Assembly (NCBI GenBank): GCA_017469565.1
Contig: JAFUGC010000028.1
Location: 26,859 to 90,858, forward strand
DNA length: 64,000 nucleotides
Reading direction: 5' to 3'
DNA from: Clostridia bacterium
Lineage (GTDB): Bacteria; Bacillota; Clostridia; TANB77; UBA1234
Part shown: positions 61,076-64,000 of the stretch, one piece after another
How positions within the stretch are numbered: the first letter of the stretch is position 1
Layout of the letters: each line of letters starts with the position of its first letter
Notes under the pieces: generated by a model
The model's database searches: none
What the model was told of the DNA's origin: nothing
Seen by the model: only the letters and a program-made list of their open reading frames with translations
Made by a program: the position numbers and the translations under genes

Positions 61076-61752
61076 TGAAAATAGCTTTAGTTGGTAACCA
61101 AAATAGTGGGAAAAGCACTTTGTTTAATGCCTTAACGGATATGAATGTAAAGATTGGAAACTGGCCTGGTGTGACTGTGGAAAAGAAATTGGGAATCATT
61201 AAGGGAACTAACTATGAGATTGTAGATTTACCAGGCATATATTCTATTAATCCGTATAGCATAGAAGAAGAGGTTTCAAGAAAGTTTTTACTAGAGGAAA
61301 AACCTGATGTTATCATCAATATTGTGGATAGTACTGTTTTAGAAAGAAGTTTATATCTTACCATGCAACTATTAGCATTAGATACGAATGTTATTGTTGC
61401 ATTAAATATGATGGATATGCTTGAAAAAAAGGGGATTATGATTGATGAAAAAGAGCTTGGTAAAAATTTAGGGGTAGATGTTGTAAAGGTTTCGGCATTA
61501 AAGGAAGAGGGAATAGAGGAATTAGTTACCATCCTTAACAATAATGCTAAGAATAAAGTGATGAATCATCATATGTTCAAAGCAACAAATGGAGAAGAAA
61601 AGAAACTAAGGAATCACACAAGTGATATGGATAAAACTGATGCAAGAAAAAATTGCATTGCTAAAATGAATGAAAATACCAATTTTGCAATGAAAAAATA
61701 CCATGTAGACATAGAAGAGGCTACTGCAATGCGGCAGATACCTGTTTATTGA
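61075..61752 (+). CDS. feoB: FeoB GTPase-domain fragment (gene frameshifted)
   Basis: N-terminal part of the ferrous iron transporter FeoB. G1 is GNQNSGKST, G3 is DLPGIYSI and G4 is NMMD, as in a normal FeoB G domain. The frame ends at 61750 after EEATAM, exactly where a +1 shift at TGCGGC (61730-61735) would continue as GRYLFIEELLKETMKKK. Removing one C after ATG restores the family sequence. Three segments in frames 1, 2 and 0 make up one gene. Sequencing or assembly error, or a true pseudogene, are both possible. Confidence 0.88.
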   Translation: MKIALVGNQNSGKSTLFNALTDMNVKIGNWPGVTVEKKLGIIKGTNYEIVDLPGIYSINPYSIEEEVSRKFLLEEKPDVIINIVDSTVLERSLYLTMQLLALDTNVIVALNMMDMLEKKGIMIDEKELGKNLGVDVVKVSALKEEGIEELVTILNNNAKNKVMNHHMFKATNGEEKKLRNHTSDMDKTDARKNCIAKMNENTNFAMKKYHVDIEEATAMRQIPVY

Positions 61753-61921
61753 AGAGCTATTAAAAGAAACTATGAAAAAGAAAATAGCCAGAAAGGATTT
61801 TTCGGAGTTTTTAGATAAGATATTTTTAAATAGGTATATTTCATTTCCAATTTTTTTTGCTATCATGTTTTTTGTATATTATTTATCAGTGCGGCGTGGT
61901 GGGGAGGATAGCATCAGATAA
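61733..61921 (+). pseudogene. feoB: FeoB middle fragment
   Basis: A frame between the two shifts reads GRYLFIEELLKETMKKKIAR followed by DFSEFLDKIFLNRYISFP and the first membrane helix IFFAIMFFVYYLSV. It has no start codon of its own. It joins the first fragment at 61732 and the third at about 61892, where GTG-C-GGC should read GTGGGC to give LSVGVVGRIASD. Confidence 0.75.
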
Positions 61922-63212
61922 AATTACTCACTTTTTTGAAATCATTAGCATCCTAATAAAAAGTTTATTGGTGAGTGCCGGTGCATCTGATTTTGCCATC
62001 AGTTTGATTGTGGATGGCATATTAAAAGGCGTTAGTAGCGTGCTTAGTTTTGTTCCGGAGCTTATCATTTTATTTACCTGTATCTCCATTCTGGAAACAA
62101 CAGGCTACATGTCTAGGATTGCCCTGCTTTTAGATCAATTTTTTAGAAAACTTGGGCTGAGCGGAAAAAGTTTAATTCCATTTATTGTTGGTTTTGGTTG
62201 TAGTGTACCAGGAATCATGAGTAGTAGAATCATTGAAAATGAACATGAGAGAAAAATGACAGCAGTCCTTACTCCATTTATTCCGTGTAGTGCAAAACTG
62301 CCTATGATAGTGCTTTTTACCTCTACATTTTTTAAGGAAAATTCTAGTCTTGTTTCTGTATCGCTTTATTTTTTTGCTATTATAGTGATTATAATTAGTA
62401 GCCTAATCATGAAAAAGTTTGTGTTTCAAAATACATCAAATACCTATATTTCAGAACTACCGAAATATCAATTTCCTAATATGAAATGGGTATGGAGAGA
62501 TGTCAAAGATAAGGTACTATCTTTTATTAAAAGGGCAGGAACCACAATACTTTTGTGTTCCATTGTTATTTGGTTTTTGCTGTCTTTCTCATTGGAAATG
62601 CAATATGGTGTGCCATTACAAGAAAGTATCATTGCACAGATTGGAAACAAGATATCTTTGGTATTTTATCCAATGCTTGGGACGAACAGTTGGGAGGCTA
62701 CGGTATCCGCAATTCAAGGATTGGTGGCAAAGGAGCAAGTGGTTTCCTCTATGGCAGTAATTAGTGGGCTGGCAGATTCAAAATTAATGCTAGATAATCA
62801 TGAAAATGTTGGAAATACAATCTTTTCAAAAAATAGTGTTTTTAGCTTTTTTACGCCTGTTTCTGCCTTTGCATTTGTTGTGTTTAATTTGTTTAGTGCT
62901 CCCTGTTTTGGAGCAATTATTGCCATGAAACGAGAGCTGGGAGGATTCTTTAAGGTGATGATGGCAGTTGCATTTCAGACGGCTATTGCATGGCTTCTGG
63001 GTGTTTTGATATATCAGGTTGGGCACAGGATAGAGCTGGGTGTTTTCAATGTGGTGGACTTATTCCTTTTAATGCTGGTATGCGTGATTGTGATAGGAGT
63101 CATCATCAAGTGGCCCAAAAATGAAAAATGCGCAAGCTGTCAAGGCTGTGTAAATGCGGTAAATTGTGGTAAATTCACCACTTGCATTGACATGAAAGGC
63201 AAAAAAATGTAA
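61857..63212 (+). CDS. feoB: FeoB membrane-domain fragment with Cys-rich C-terminus
   Basis: The transmembrane part of FeoB. It has Gate motifs (LIPFIVGFGCSVPGIMSSR near residue 103; ATVSAIQGLVAKEQVVSSM), the repeated FVPELIILFTCISILE, and about eight hydrophobic helices. True coding starts near 61893; the TTG at 61857 is not a convincing start. The end is unusual: KCASCQGCVNAVNCGKFTTC, resembling the Cys-rich motif normally found on separate FeoB-associated small proteins, here fused to FeoB. No terminator is obvious; two palindromes follow. Confidence 0.85.
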   Translation: MLSCFLYIIYQCGVVGRIASDKITHFFEIISILIKSLLVSAGASDFAISLIVDGILKGVSSVLSFVPELIILFTCISILETTGYMSRIALLLDQFFRKLGLSGKSLIPFIVGFGCSVPGIMSSRIIENEHERKMTAVLTPFIPCSAKLPMIVLFTSTFFKENSSLVSVSLYFFAIIVIIISSLIMKKFVFQNTSNTYISELPKYQFPNMKWVWRDVKDKVLSFIKRAGTTILLCSIVIWFLLSFSLEMQYGVPLQESIIAQIGNKISLVFYPMLGTNSWEATVSAIQGLVAKEQVVSSMAVISGLADSKLMLDNHENVGNTIFSKNSVFSFFTPVSAFAFVVFNLFSAPCFGAIIAMKRELGGFFKVMMAVAFQTAIAWLLGVLIYQVGHRIELGVFNVVDLFLLMLVCVIVIGVIIKWPKNEKCASCQGCVNAVNCGKFTTCIDMKGKKM

Positions 63213-63231
63213 CATAAAAAAGGGAAAAAAG

Positions 63232-63303
63232 CGCACGAAAATGGCTGTCTTTTTTGTGCGAAAGAAGAAAAATCGCACAAAAATGGTTGTCCCTTTTTGT
63301 GCG
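63232..63303 (+). repeat. Two tandem palindromes with GCAC/GTGC arms
   Basis: CGCACGAAAATGG..TTTTTTGTGCG (63232-63260) and CGCACAAAAATGG..CCCTTTTTGTGCG (63274-63303). The second has core AAAAATGGTTGTCCCTTTTT, the exact reverse complement of the core in the mutS-mutL palindrome. The 145 bases from here to the next start show only an imperfect inverted AACAAATTGTG sequence. Confidence 0.65.
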
Positions 63304-63448
63304 GATTTTTGTGTGAAAAAGTGAACAAATTGTGAATAAATAGCCAAATCATGAGCTGTTTTTTTCACAATTTCTTCAAATTTGTTACATATTTCTTCCT
63401 TAAAATGGGGCTAAAATAAAAATAACAAAAGCAAAGAAGGTGACTGTT

Positions 63449-64000
63449 ATGCAGGAAATTTTTAAAAGAGTTGAAAAGAAATATCTGCTTACCAAAGAAC
63501 AAAGGGAAAAATTACTTCATAAAATCAATGAACACTTAGTACCAGATGAATATGGTCCAAGTACAGTGTGTAATATTTATTTTGATACGGATGCACATGA
63601 TTTAATTAGAGAATCTATGGATAAACCTATCTATAAAGAAAAAGTCAGAATGAGAAGTTATAATGTACCAGAGGAAGATAGTAAAGTTTTCCTTGAAATT
63701 AAGAAAAAATTTGATGGTATTGTTTATAAAAGGAGAATTACATCAGAACTTTCTAATATTGAAGGCTATATTGAGAATGGTACAAATTTTGATTGCAATG
63801 AACAGATTAAGAAGGAAATTGATTATTGTTTTGAATATTATGATTTAAAACCAATGCTCTTCTTATCTTATGATAGGGTTGCATTTTATGATAAAGATAA
63901 TCATGATTTTAGGCTTACTTTTGATACCAATCTTATTTCCAGAGATTATGATTTGGAACTTGAAAAAGGGGTTTATGGTGAAAAAATCTTAAATGATGAC
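63449..64000 (+). CDS. VTC-domain polyphosphate polymerase (3' end outside window)
   Basis: The first 184 residues of a VTC-domain protein; such domains polymerise ATP phosphate into polyphosphate inside the tunnel. Landmarks are FKRVEKKYLLTKEQREKL, CNIYFDTDAHDLI, KEKVRMRSY with alternating basic residues lining the tunnel, VFLEIKKKFDGIVYKRRI and FLSYDRVAFYDKDNHDFRLT. The ATG at 63449 follows AAGAAGGTG. The frame runs off the window end. Whether membrane or CYTH partners follow cannot be seen. Confidence 0.88.
   Translation, partial: MQEIFKRVEKKYLLTKEQREKLLHKINEHLVPDEYGPSTVCNIYFDTDAHDLIRESMDKPIYKEKVRMRSYNVPEEDSKVFLEIKKKFDGIVYKRRITSELSNIEGYIENGTNFDCNEQIKKEIDYCFEYYDLKPMLFLSYDRVAFYDKDNHDFRLTFDTNLISRDYDLELEKGVYGEKILNDD

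Noticed and set aside
61730..61900. Programmed frameshifting in feoB
   Set aside because: No slippery run or stimulatory structure is evident, and two separate +1 shifts would be needed. Kept only as the least likely option.
63069..63368. A minus-strand frame of about 99 codons over the feoB end
   Set aside because: It reads through two palindromes and the antisense of feoB, with no ribosome binding site.

Overview
The window comes from an AT-rich, low-GC Gram-positive bacterium, most likely an anaerobic member of the Clostridia. The evidence is glmS with its self-cleaving ribozyme, a SufCBDSU iron-sulfur operon, FeoAB, a sporulation sigma factor (SigH), a SpoIIQ-like M23 protein, SepF, DivIVA, three S-layer-homology (SLH) proteins, an L10 leader, and consistent TTGACA-17-TATAAT promoters with GGAGG ribosome binding sites. 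Most genes lie on the plus strand. The minus strand carries tRNA-Leu, a 6S RNA linked to tRNA-Gly, and a predicted antisense RNA.

Layout. 1-6.2 kb: cell-envelope polysaccharide genes (partial murJ, O-antigen ligase family, two GT4 glycosyltransferases, two DUF4330-like domains). 6.2-9.7 kb: rpmG-secE-nusG-rplK-rplA-rplJ-rplL with L1 and L10 control elements. 10-11.2 kb: an unrecognised gene behind a promoter followed at once by a terminator hairpin. 11.3-17 kb: mutS-mutL-miaA. 17-19.6 kb: an HlyD-like protein, sepF and divIVA. 19.6-27.8 kb: secreted peptidyl-prolyl isomerase, ruvA, rarA, split TauE/SafE halves, an exported flavoprotein, a short alaS and a HIT protein. 27.8-35.6 kb: a GC-rich, highly structured predicted non-coding RNA followed by three SLH surface proteins. 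35.6-42.4 kb: a P-type ATPase, a DUF4015 protein, four tRNAs, 6S RNA, an unexplained transcription unit and sigH. 42.4-46.5 kb: exported and redox proteins (CcdA and thioredoxin), an ATP-grasp enzyme and a hypothetical. 46.5-51.6 kb: amino-sugar genes (glmS ribozyme, glmS, a left-handed beta-helix protein, glmM) and a SpoIIQ-like protein. 51.6-58.4 kb: a DtxR-like regulator, sufCBDSU and mnmA. 58.4-58.75 kb: a candidate type I toxin-antitoxin locus. 58.8-64 kb: a GltD-like oxidoreductase, an HD protein, feoA, a frameshifted feoB and a partial VTC polyphosphate polymerase.

Two features stand out as possibly undescribed. The first is an RNA of about 520 nt (27862-28380) with a consensus promoter, at least fourteen nested or serial helices, a terminator, and GC content near 60% in an AT-rich genome; I cannot assign it to a family I know. 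The second is a par/Fst-like type I toxin-antitoxin locus (58432-58748). It has a 26-residue membrane peptide, a convergent antisense promoter, a shared bidirectional terminator, and two sequence blocks present in both transcripts. Other notable points are two single-base insertions in feoB, both at TGCGGC; a truncated-type alanyl-tRNA synthetase; a glycosyltransferase-DUF4330 fusion; and dispersed palindromes that share a core but have different arms.
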